Below are positions 38,020-45,596 of a stretch of DNA of 64,000 bases, piece after piece (position 1 is the stretch's first letter; each line of letters opens with the position of its first letter). The position numbers were made by a program, and so were the translations under genes. The stretch covers positions 520,885 through 584,884 of the forward strand of contig NZ_FONP01000001.1 of NCBI RefSeq assembly GCF_900112955.1. The letters are read 5' to 3'. Source of the DNA: Peptostreptococcus sp. D1 (GTDB lineage Bacteria > Bacillota > Clostridia > Peptostreptococcales > Peptostreptococcaceae). The notes below the pieces were generated by a model. That model made no database searches, was not told the DNA's origin, and saw only the letters and a program-made list of their open reading frames with translations.

Positions 38020-38946
38020 ATGAAAATAAACATAGTTTCACACATAGGAGCAGGTGGAAATACAGGGAAAAAAACTCTAAAAAGCCTATTGGAATACTGC
38101 GACAAAAAATCCATTTCGTACTCGGTAAATATTTCTGAATATAAGGGTCACACCATTGAGCTGGTAAAAAAGCTATCGACTGAGAATGAAAAGCTTGTGC
38201 TAATTGGTGGAGATGGAACTCTCCACGAAGCAGTTAATGCACTTAAAATGATTGACAGCAAAAAACCAATAGCGTATTTACCAAGCGGCATAGGTAATGA
38301 TTTTGCCAGAGAACTAAAAATAACCTCCAATCCTGAGAAATTTATAGATTCACTTTTAAAGCTAGAAGCGCCTGAAGAATTGGAAATAATCAAATTTACA
38401 AATCTTAATTCTGATAATGTTGGCTATTCAATAAACAGTATTGGATTTGGTATTGATGCAATTATAATATATCTAAGTAGTGTCAGCACAGGAAAAAGCC
38501 TATTAAAAAAAATGGGTCTTGGCAAACTATCATATTTCCACTATATTGTAAGTGCAGTTAGAAAGCACAAAAATTTTGACGTAGCCTTGGAAATTAATAA
38601 TAAGGAGTATAGGTTTGACAACTGTATACTCGCTTTAGTAACCAATCATCCATATTTTGGTGGTGGGGTTAAAATAGATCCACACTCAACAAGCAATAAC
38701 AATGAGCTTGGGTTTGTTGTGGCAAATGAAATAAAGTTTACTGACCTTGTTATGATTCTATATAGAATACTTAAATTTGGAGATCATTTCGAAAGATATG
38801 AAAAAATAAATAGGCTTGGTTCAGCCTCGATGATTGTAAAAACAAGAGTTCCACAATATATACAAGCAGACGGAGAATCACAATCACCTGAAATAATAAA
38901 TATGAAATTCGAACTTGAAAAATATCCGTTTTGGATATGCAGGTAA
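38020..38946 (+). CDS. Diacylglycerol/lipid kinase (DagK/YegS family)
   Basis: This 308-residue soluble lipid kinase has the catalytic-domain hallmark GGDGTLHEAVNAL (~64-76) and YLPSGIGNDFARE (~87-99). The second domain continues to an ADGE motif (~288-291). Members phosphorylate diacylglycerol or related lipids in membrane lipid recycling; the exact lipid is unknown. The start follows AAGGTAG. It lies 22 bp behind the decayed cbi remnants and may have used their promoter. Confidence 0.88.
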   Translation: MKINIVSHIGAGGNTGKKTLKSLLEYCDKKSISYSVNISEYKGHTIELVKKLSTENEKLVLIGGDGTLHEAVNALKMIDSKKPIAYLPSGIGNDFARELKITSNPEKFIDSLLKLEAPEELEIIKFTNLNSDNVGYSINSIGFGIDAIIIYLSSVSTGKSLLKKMGLGKLSYFHYIVSAVRKHKNFDVALEINNKEYRFDNCILALVTNHPYFGGGVKIDPHSTSNNNELGFVVANEIKFTDLVMILYRILKFGDHFERYEKINRLGSASMIVKTRVPQYIQADGESQSPEIINMKFELEKYPFWICR

Positions 38947-39017
38947 TTTGATATACAAAGTGAAAATAACACTATATGAAAAGTTGATTTCGATCTAAAA
39001 ATAATTATAAAATTATA

Positions 39018-39094
39018 ACAAAAAAGTTCTATACAAAAAAGTATCCACATTCATTTTCATACCTTAGAATGTAGGATACTTCTTGCATAGAACT
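39018..39094 (-). terminator. Long nested hairpin terminator after trkH
   Basis: Three stacked stems lie within one hairpin: AGTTCTAT/ATAGAACT (39025-39032 with 39087-39094), AGTATCC/GGATACT (39040-39046 with 39074-39080) and ACATTC/GAATGT (39047-39052 with 39067-39072). On the minus strand TTTTTTG follows. It lies between converging genes and serves the trkA-trkH side. Confidence 0.75.
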
Positions 39095-39158
39095 ACTTTC
39101 GAGTCATAAATACTCTCAAATCAAACCTATTTTCTTTCATCATGTATAAATTTATCGT

Positions 39159-40610
39159 CTAAAATCTTCTCTTGTATATTCTAGGGCTAAACAATATCAG
39201 TATAGGAAATATTTCAAGTCTTCCAAGTAGCATATCTATTGACAGCACAATTTTCGAAAAGCTTGAAAACATTGAAAAGCTTCCAACCGGACCAACTAAG
39301 CTACCCAATCCAGGACCAACATTATTAATACATGTTATAACAGATGTTATTGATGTCTCAAAATCAAATCCATTTATTGATATCAGCAGAAATGAAAACA
39401 AAATAAGCATAAAATATATCATTATATATCCAGATACACTTCTGATTACATTATTTTCAACTATTTTTCCATCTACCTTTACATTTGAAACCGATCTTGG
39501 GTGTATTATCTTTTTCAATTCTATTCTCATGTGCTTTGCAATAATAATAATTCTTGAAACCTTTATGCCACCTCCAGTAGAACCAGCACAGGCTCCAACT
39601 ATCATCAAAATCAAAAGAATTGATTTTGAAAATTGTGGCCATAAATTAAAATCAGTATTCATAAATCCAGTAGTAGTGATAATGGATGCAACTTGAAACG
39701 CTGAATATCTCAAGGAATCTGAAATAGAGTTATACATATTGTATACATTGATTGATATCAATAGTGTCGACACTATTATTATCGCCAAATATACTCTCAG
39801 CTCTTCACTTCTAACTATCCTATTAAAATTATTTAAAATTGCTAAATAAAATAAATTAAAGTTTATTCCAAACAATACCATAAAAATTGTAACAACCCAG
39901 TCTATATATGCACTTTGGTAATAACCTACACTAGCAGATTTTATTGAAAATCCTCCAGTTCCAGCTGTTGCAAAGGCATGAACAATGCTGTCATAGAGAG
40001 GCATTTTGCCTATCATCAGCAATACAACCTCCAATCCTGTCAATCCAATATAGATAATGTACAGTAATTTTGCTGTCTGCTTTGCCTTTGGAACTAATTT
40101 ATCAACAGTTGGACCAGGAACTTCGGCTTTCATAATACTCATTGAGTTTCTACCTGCAAGAGGTATGATTGCCATAACGAACACCAATACCCCCATTCCA
40201 CCTATCCAATGAGTGAATGCTCTCCAAAACAATATTCCTTTGGAAAGAGATTCTATATCTGTCAATATTGTCGATCCCGTTGTAGTAAACCCTGAAACAG
40301 TCTCAAAAAATGCATCTACGAAGCTTGGAATTGAACCCGTTACATAAAAAATGATAGCTCCTATTATCGAAAATATTATCCAAGTTATACCTACGATTAT
40401 CAATCCATCTTTTGCAAAAATATCTATTTTTTTTGGTTTTTTTCTAGTAAACACCATACCAATAAGAGCAAATGCTATTGCAACTATTGCCATTTTCCCT
40501 GCTATTTGATATTCCTTATAAATAATGGATACAAAAACAGGTATGAGCAACAAAAGCCCTTCAATTTTACATATGCTCATCAGAACATATTTCATCATCT
40601 CATAATTCAT
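39159..40610 (-). CDS. trkH: Potassium uptake membrane subunit (TrkH/KtrB family)
   Basis: This 483-residue membrane protein has four pore-loop repeats of the superfamily of K+ transporters. The selectivity-like elements are VSGFTTTGST (~103-112), FATAGTGGFS (~213-222), SIITTTGF (~309-316) and INNVGPGLG (~440-448). It forms the translocating subunit that works with a TrkA/KtrA-type NAD-binding regulator, which lies just upstream (135-bp gap) at 40746-42104. The start follows AGAGGT. The length is TrkH-like rather than the shorter KtrB. Confidence 0.94.
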   Translation of the reverse strand: MNYEMMKYVLMSICKIEGLLLLIPVFVSIIYKEYQIAGKMAIVAIAFALIGMVFTRKKPKKIDIFAKDGLIIVGITWIIFSIIGAIIFYVTGSIPSFVDAFFETVSGFTTTGSTILTDIESLSKGILFWRAFTHWIGGMGVLVFVMAIIPLAGRNSMSIMKAEVPGPTVDKLVPKAKQTAKLLYIIYIGLTGLEVVLLMIGKMPLYDSIVHAFATAGTGGFSIKSASVGYYQSAYIDWVVTIFMVLFGINFNLFYLAILNNFNRIVRSEELRVYLAIIIVSTLLISINVYNMYNSISDSLRYSAFQVASIITTTGFMNTDFNLWPQFSKSILLILMIVGACAGSTGGGIKVSRIIIIAKHMRIELKKIIHPRSVSNVKVDGKIVENNVIRSVSGYIMIYFMLILFSFLLISINGFDFETSITSVITCINNVGPGLGSLVGPVGSFSMFSSFSKIVLSIDMLLGRLEIFPILILFSPRIYKRRF

Positions 40611-40745
40611 TTTTTTACCTCTACAAAATATTTATCCAAATTTCCACTAAAAACAAAATATAATAAATTCATTTAACTCAATATTTTACAAATATTTTGC
40701 TATTTTAGCCATTTTAAAAATACAAAGAATAGGATAAATTTTATT

Positions 40746-42104
40746 TTATTTGCTCACAATATCGGTAATTTCACTGATATTCAGATTTGAAGTTACTATT
40801 ATGATATTGTCGCCCTCTTGTATCGTATCATTGCCCTGAGGAATTATCAATGTTCCCTGTCTTACAATACACGCAATCAATAAATCATCTCTTATCTTCA
40901 TGTCCTTAAGAGGTGTATTTATTATTTTGCATTCTCTACTAACAGTAAATTCGAGAACCTCAATCCTGTTATTTACTATTCTGTATAAATAATTCAATTT
41001 ACTACCATAAGAATTATTCATTGCTTTTACATATCTTAGTATTATAGCACTAGTCAAATCCTTTGGAGACACGACCGTATCTAGCTGAAAATTATTTGCT
41101 AAATCTTTGAACGTTGTGTTACTAACCTTTGTAACGACCTTTGGAATATTTTTTCCATTTGCAAGCATTGAAAGAATGATATTTTCTTCATCTATTCCTG
41201 TCAATGAAATAAATGCATCAACATCATCAAACCCTTCTTCTTCCAGTAATTGTATATCTGTTCCATCACCATGTATTACATCGACATTCGGTAATAATTC
41301 ACCGATTTGTCTACATGATTCTATATCCTTTTCAATTATTTTTATCTTTATATTTATACCTTCCAGACTTTTGCACAAATAGTATGTTATCTTACTTGCA
41401 CCTATAATCATTACAGTTTTTATTTTTCTTTTCAATCCACCGATTCGCTTTAAAAACAACTCCAAATCCTCGTGTGATGCTGCAATACTTATTTTGTCAC
41501 CCACCTCTAGCTCTATGTTTCCTTTTGGAATTATCACTGCATCCTTTCTCTGGATTGCACAGATAAGAAATTTGATTTTGTATTCGTTCCTTATCTCATT
41601 TAGATTTTTGCCCACAAGTGGTGAGCTTTGATAAATTTTAAATTCCAATAGCTCTATCTTACCCTTTGCAAAGGTTTCTACCTTCAGCGCCGATGGAAAT
41701 CTGATAATTCTCGATATTTCGTTTGCCGCCACAAATTCTGGATTTATTACCATGCTCAATCCCAAATCATTTTTAATATGATTTAATTGATTGTAATAAA
41801 GTGGATTTCTAACTCTGGCAATTGTATTTTTAGCCCCAAATTTCTTTGCAAAAAGACACGAAAACATATTTATTTCATCAGAAGATGTGCAGCCTATAAC
41901 CAAATCCGCACTATCTATACCAGCTTCCTTTTGTACTTCGTAGTCTATAGCATTACCATTGAAGCAGGCTACATCTTGAAAAGAGTTAATTTTATTAATT
42001 ACATCCATATTTTGATCTATAACAGTCACATCATGCATATCTTGAGACAGCTCTTCAGAAATTTTTCTTCCGACCTTTCCTCCACCTATAACTACTATCT
42101 TCAA
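40746..42104 (-). CDS. trkA: Trk potassium uptake regulatory protein TrkA
   Basis: This peripheral membrane protein of 452 residues has two RCK modules, each an NAD(H)-binding TrkA_N plus TrkA_C domain. The first Rossmann loop is VIGGGKVGRKI (~4-14). The second, IIGASKITYYL (~233), lacks the Gly-x-Gly-x-x-Gly pattern and probably does not bind nucleotide in the same way. It gates the TrkH channel encoded next. The start codon is TTG at 42104 with GAGGAGG upstream. Confidence 0.94.
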   Translation of the reverse strand: MKIVVIGGGKVGRKISEELSQDMHDVTVIDQNMDVINKINSFQDVACFNGNAIDYEVQKEAGIDSADLVIGCTSSDEINMFSCLFAKKFGAKNTIARVRNPLYYNQLNHIKNDLGLSMVINPEFVAANEISRIIRFPSALKVETFAKGKIELLEFKIYQSSPLVGKNLNEIRNEYKIKFLICAIQRKDAVIIPKGNIELEVGDKISIAASHEDLELFLKRIGGLKRKIKTVMIIGASKITYYLCKSLEGINIKIKIIEKDIESCRQIGELLPNVDVIHGDGTDIQLLEEEGFDDVDAFISLTGIDEENIILSMLANGKNIPKVVTKVSNTTFKDLANNFQLDTVVSPKDLTSAIILRYVKAMNNSYGSKLNYLYRIVNNRIEVLEFTVSRECKIINTPLKDMKIRDDLLIACIVRQGTLIIPQGNDTIQEGDNIIIVTSNLNISEITDIVSK

Positions 42105-42559
42105 AACAAATCCTCCTCAAATATTTTTTAAAAAACAAATTCACAAATATTATTATTTCAATATTTATATCTAATCGTAACCATACTTAATTCTTTCATT
42201 AGTGATTATACCATGTAAAGCATATGTTGTATATTAATATCTCTAAATAATTGTTATTTTGTGATTATATCGTTTTTGAGTTTAAAATAATAAATTAATC
42301 CATGCAATTCGAAACAAAGTAAATAAAATACTTAAAAATAATCGCTTGGATTTAGAATTTTGAGACCAAAGGTATTGTTATGAAATAAATAAAATATGCT
42401 ACAGATCAAGCTCAAATGGGCTTGAAACCATAGCATTAAAAATTTTATCAAAGTTTTCCTATAAAGGAGCTCTTTTCCAATTATATTTTATTTTATTACC
42501 ACAACTATCTCTTTTTGTAAAATTTATCTGATTTTTAAATACGTGATTAACTATTATAG
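42105..42559. other. 455-bp gap upstream of trkA, no gene recognised
   Basis: Very AT-rich sequence that should include the trkA promoter on the right side of the gene. A small 6-bp hairpin TCAAGC/GCTTGA lies at about 42405-42424 and might end the 42560-43463 transcript weakly. On the minus strand, about 50 codons near 42390-42540 read with a single stop and a polar composition, possibly a coding relic, but I cannot name a family. No c-di-AMP (ydaO) riboswitch core was seen. Confidence 0.35.
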
Positions 42560-42799
42560 CTATCCTTTTATCAGCATATATCTTAAGAAAATACAGCTAA
42601 AAACAAGCAAAGACAAACCTATACATATCTTAATTTTTTTCTCTATATTAGTCAGATAAATATATCCAAAGAAGCTTGTAGCTTGCAAAATATAAATCAT
42701 AAAAGCTAAACTCTTGTTGTTAGTTATTTTGTTGTTAAATATTAGTGCCATCATGATTGTAGCAATTAAATATAGTAAACCTAAAATTTTTTGAATCAT
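42560..42799 (-). CDS. Small hydrophobic membrane protein
   Basis: This protein of 79 residues has two to three transmembrane helices (~4-21, 29-50 and 56-74) separated by short Lys/Asn-rich loops. The start ATG at 42799 has GAGGTG 5 nt upstream; a GTG at 42805 is part of that site. It begins 14 bp after the stop of the exported glycine-rich protein gene and is surely cotranscribed. Small size, membrane location and pairing with a secreted protein would suit an immunity or export helper role, but no family is recognised. Confidence 0.6.
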   Translation of the reverse strand: MIQKILGLLYLIATIMMALIFNNKITNNKSLAFMIYILQATSFFGYIYLTNIEKKIKICIGLSLLVFSCIFLRYMLIKG

Positions 42800-42812
42800 A
42801 AACACCTCTTTC

Positions 42813-43463
42813 CTAGTAACGGCTAACTGATGTAATATATTTATCTATTCTATACACATGTCTCTTCCCTAATCTGTATCTATAACGTTTAACTGTTTCA
42901 ATCCCAAACTTCAGTCCATGTTTAGAATCATTAGGAATAAATAATGAGCCACCACCCACTAGTGTACTAATAGTTCCGATTACACCACCAGCTGCCTGTG
43001 CCCCTGGAACTTTAGCTAATATTAATCCTAGAACACCCCCAACTGTTGCAGTATTTCCTATAGAGTTTTTAAATTCTGCATAAGAAATAAACACCGTACT
43101 ATAATGCCTGTCTGCATACGTAGTTATATTTGAATCTTGTTCTTCGATAAAAGTTGTTTTATCTGTAATTGACGAATAAATTGAATTATCTGCTTTATTA
43201 AAAATCAGATAATTTTCCCCTCCAGTGTTCGTATTATAAATCGTTATTTTTCTCATATTATTATTTTCAATGACTGTGATTTTTTCGGTTATATTTCCAG
43301 AATTAACGACTATACTACTATCATCTACTGAAGTTATTTCATAATTTTTTAATTTTTTGTAATAATAATTATCAACTGCATACACCGATGTTGACAGAGT
43401 TGTTGACATAATTATCCCTGTAAGTGCGACTACTCTCATTTTTGTTTTTAATTTTTTTCTCAT
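42813..43463 (-). CDS. Exported protein with glycine-rich hydrophobic segment, bacteriocin-like layout
   Basis: The 216-residue precursor has a Sec signal peptide (basic MRKKLKTKMR, hydrophobic core, cleavage near VYAVD, ~29-31). The mature N-terminal half is polar and beta-rich. From ~135 comes a glycine/alanine-rich hydrophobic stretch (TVGGVLGLILAKVPG and VIGTISTLVGGG), then a strongly basic aromatic C-terminus (KRYRYRLGKRHVYRIDKY). The layout recalls secreted geobacillin-26-like proteins of Firmicutes, from memory only. The ribosome site is weak (AGGGG, 12 nt away). Its downstream partner is a small membrane protein. Confidence 0.55.
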   Translation of the reverse strand: MRKKLKTKMRVVALTGIIMSTTLSTSVYAVDNYYYKKLKNYEITSVDDSSIVVNSGNITEKITVIENNNMRKITIYNTNTGGENYLIFNKADNSIYSSITDKTTFIEEQDSNITTYADRHYSTVFISYAEFKNSIGNTATVGGVLGLILAKVPGAQAAGGVIGTISTLVGGGSLFIPNDSKHGLKFGIETVKRYRYRLGKRHVYRIDKYITSVSRY

Positions 43464-43703
43464 AATCTACAATACCCCTATTATTTTTTTTATTAATAAT
43501 ACTGAATTTAAGTAAAGTACAGATCTAAGTCTCCCTCCTTAGATTTTTTATGTTTCTTATAAATTGCGTCTCACTTAATGTATCTTAACAAAAAATCGAA
43601 AAAGCTTATCTAATAGCTTAATTTGAGTCAACTCTTGCTTCTTTAATCTTACTTCTATGAATTTGTTACTCACATTATGTTGATATAGCTTTTTATTTGT
43701 TTT
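43464..43703 (-). other. Long 5' leader of the exported protein gene
   Basis: About 230 nt lie between the predicted promoter and the start codon. It includes a hairpin ATCTAAG/CTTAGAT (43523-43529 with 43538-43544) whose minus-strand loop reads GAGGGAGA, next to AAGGAGGG, a Shine-Dalgarno-like sequence without a following start codon. On the plus strand the same hairpin is followed by TTTTTT and would act as a terminator in that direction. No ORF is visible. Confidence 0.4.
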
Positions 43704-43733
43704 ATTATATCATTCAAAATAAATATTGGTCAA
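43704..43733 (-). promoter_or_regulatory. Promoter for the exported protein gene
   Basis: TTGACC (43728-43733) and TATAAT (43704-43709) are separated by 18 bp on the minus strand. A second TTGACA lies about 40 bp further upstream. The predicted leader is about 230 nt. Confidence 0.6.
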
Positions 43734-43990
43734 TTTTTTCGTATTTGATATGTTGTTATTTTGTGATAGTGTCAACTTTTTATGGAGTTTTTTCATACTA
43801 ATTATCAAAGTAGTTAATTTTCATGCTTCCTCTTTTTTATTAGGCTTATGAGTGTGTACGTAATCTTTATCTGCAAATATATAGCTCTTTAACAGCCTTT
43901 TGTTCCCTATTTTCGCAAATTGATATATTCTCTTTTCAAGATACTATTCAAAATTTCAGCTTAATTATAAAAAAACATTGTTCAATAACA
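43734..43990. other. Intergenic region between divergent units
   Basis: AT-rich sequence between the minus-strand exported-protein promoter and the plus-strand lipoprotein promoter. No ORF, repeat or recognisable RNA was found. Confidence 0.4.
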
Positions 43991-44019
43991 TTCAATTATT
44001 TCATAATTTATTGTATAAT
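43991..44019 (+). promoter_or_regulatory. Promoter of the lipoprotein-mntP pair
   Basis: TTCAAT (43991-43996) and TATAAT (44014-44019) with a 17-bp spacer lie 38 bp before the lipoprotein start codon. The -35 is weak (3 of 6). Confidence 0.5.
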
Positions 44020-44056
44020 CTTATATAGTGATAATTTTTTTCGAGGGGGAAGAAAT

Positions 44057-44794
44057 ATGAATATAAAAAACAAAATTTCAAATAAGGCTATAGTATTTAC
44101 AGTTTGTTTATTGATTGGAGGCTCGTTGATGGGATGCTCCAGCAATAACAATGAAGAAAAGGAGGTAAACACTCCAAAGCTTGAAAATTTCATGGATGTT
44201 AGAACTGCAAAGATCATTTCAATGCAATCTGCAATGCTGAAATTCACCACAGAAAACAAGGCTGGAAGCATATGCTCTGTCAAGCTTGAGCCTGTAAACG
44301 GAAAGTATGTATATACGATTGATGCAATATCGAAAAAGAAAAAAAATGTAATTCTAACAATTGATGCATCAACAGGCAAAATTACAAATACAGAAGAAGC
44401 TACATTGGATAGTAGTAAAAAACGTAATTTAATAGATTTCGTTCCAGTCTTAGATCTTGATAAGGCAGCAAAATTCGCTATCTCAAAATCTAAAAACGAA
44501 AATGTACAAGTAATATCTTACAAGCTATATTCAAAAAATGGTCAAAATCTATATGAATTTGAGCTTGCCGATGGTACTGTGAAATTCGAAAATGATACTA
44601 AAACCGAAAACAAAAATGACAATTCTGAAAAGCAAACTAAAAGCTTCGAAAAAATAACAATTGATGCTGAAACTGGAAAAGTTGTAGATCCAAGCACACT
44701 TCAGTCATCATCTGATACATCAATAAATTCAGACACTACACAAGATTCTGGTTCGACATCTACTAGTAGTGATACAAGCTCTCAGGCAGAATAA
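44057..44794 (+). CDS. Lipoprotein with PepSY-like domains
   Basis: This 245-residue lipoprotein has a lipobox LMGC (Cys32) after a Lys-rich N-region and hydrophobic core. It would be lipid-anchored on the outer face of the membrane. Two PepSY-like units follow: residues ~55-115 (KIISMQSAMLKF ... YTIDA ... DASTGKITNTEEA) and ~130-215 (DKAAKFAISKSKN ... YEFEL ... DAETGKVVDP). The tail is Ser/Thr/Asp-rich. PepSY domains are thought to inhibit proteases or sense conditions at the surface; the precise job is unknown. The start follows AGGGGG, and mntP begins 8 bp after its stop. Confidence 0.8.
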   Translation: MNIKNKISNKAIVFTVCLLIGGSLMGCSSNNNEEKEVNTPKLENFMDVRTAKIISMQSAMLKFTTENKAGSICSVKLEPVNGKYVYTIDAISKKKKNVILTIDASTGKITNTEEATLDSSKKRNLIDFVPVLDLDKAAKFAISKSKNENVQVISYKLYSKNGQNLYEFELADGTVKFENDTKTENKNDNSEKQTKSFEKITIDAETGKVVDPSTLQSSSDTSINSDTTQDSGSTSTSSDTSSQAE

Positions 44795-44802
44795 ACAATA
44801 AT

Positions 44803-45375
44803 ATGAGCTTTTTCAACTTAATCAGTATTGGAGTGGGACTAAGCATGGATGCATTTGCTGTGTCCGTCTGTAAGGGTCTCTGTCAAAAGAAAATGAACTG
44901 GAAAAATTCCATCATAATCGGTCTGTTTTTTGGATTTTTTCAAGCTGCAATGCCGATAATAGGATATTTTATAGGTAGTCATTTTTATTCCCTAGTCAGC
45001 GGAATAAGCAATTGGATAGCATTTATTTTGCTGACTATCATTGGAATCCAAATGCTTAGAGAATCAAAGGAATCTGTCCAAGAGGAGGTCTGTTGCAATA
45101 TTTCTGGAATTATGGAAATTGATATCAGGGATATGATAATGCTATCGGTGGCAACCAGCATAGACGCACTAGCAGTTGGATTCTCCTTTGCTCTACTAAA
45201 TATTAATATTATAAAAGCAGCCTCTGTCATTGGGATACTAACATTTTTCATTTCATCTGCTGGAGTATATATTGGACACAAATTCGGTTCGAGGTACAAA
45301 AATACTTCAGAAAAACTTGGTGGAATAATTCTAATAATAATTGGAATAAAAATCTTATTGGAAGGTTTACTTTAA
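44803..45375 (+). CDS. mntP: Putative manganese efflux pump MntP
   Basis: This 190-residue membrane protein of the MntP (DUF204/YebN) family exports Mn2+. Six helices in two similar halves are visible, each with an intramembrane Asp motif: GLSMDAFAVSV (~13-23) and TSIDALAVGFS (~118-128). No strong ribosome site precedes the ATG, and only 8 bp separate it from the lipoprotein gene, which points to coupled translation. No yybP-ykoY manganese riboswitch core was seen upstream. Confidence 0.92.
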   Translation: MSFFNLISIGVGLSMDAFAVSVCKGLCQKKMNWKNSIIIGLFFGFFQAAMPIIGYFIGSHFYSLVSGISNWIAFILLTIIGIQMLRESKESVQEEVCCNISGIMEIDIRDMIMLSVATSIDALAVGFSFALLNINIIKAASVIGILTFFISSAGVYIGHKFGSRYKNTSEKLGGIILIIIGIKILLEGLL

Positions 45376-45382
45376 AAAACAT

Positions 45383-45448
45383 ACAAGCAAAGACAGCTCG
45401 CAATATTTATTTGGGAAATTACCCAAATTTGCGAGCTTCTTCGCTTGT
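45383..45448. terminator. Long nested hairpin between mntP and the aro operon
   Basis: Nested stems ACAAGC/GCTTGT (45383-45388 with 45443-45448), AGCTCGCAA/TTGCGAGCT (45395-45403 with 45429-45437) and TTTGGG/CCCAAA (45410-45415 with 45422-45427). There is no long T-run on either side, but the position between convergent units fits a bidirectional terminator. Confidence 0.6.
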
Positions 45449-45454
45449 AGCTTA

Positions 45455-45596
45455 TTAATCTGCAACATCATCCTTATCATCTAATACTTCAGCGTTCACT
45501 TCTTCTACATAAAGATATTTTGCCCTCAAGTCTACTATTTTGACTTTGGCTCCGCAACGATTCCTTTATCCACAAGAAATACATAGTACGATAATA
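45455..45596 (-). pseudogene. Short frameshifted coding relic
   Basis: Two adjacent minus-strand frames read as one protein tail if a single frameshift near 45537 is assumed: LVDKGIVAEPK continuing as KIVDLRAKYLYVEEV and an acidic end DDKDDVAD, with a stop at 45455-45457. Codon use looks protein-like, but there is no start and no family is recognised. It lies directly behind the aroE/K fusion gene. Confidence 0.3.

Noticed and set aside
42390..42540. Transposase relic on the minus strand downstream of the small membrane protein gene
   Set aside because: Only about 50 codons with stops, no recognisable transposase motif and no inverted terminal repeats.
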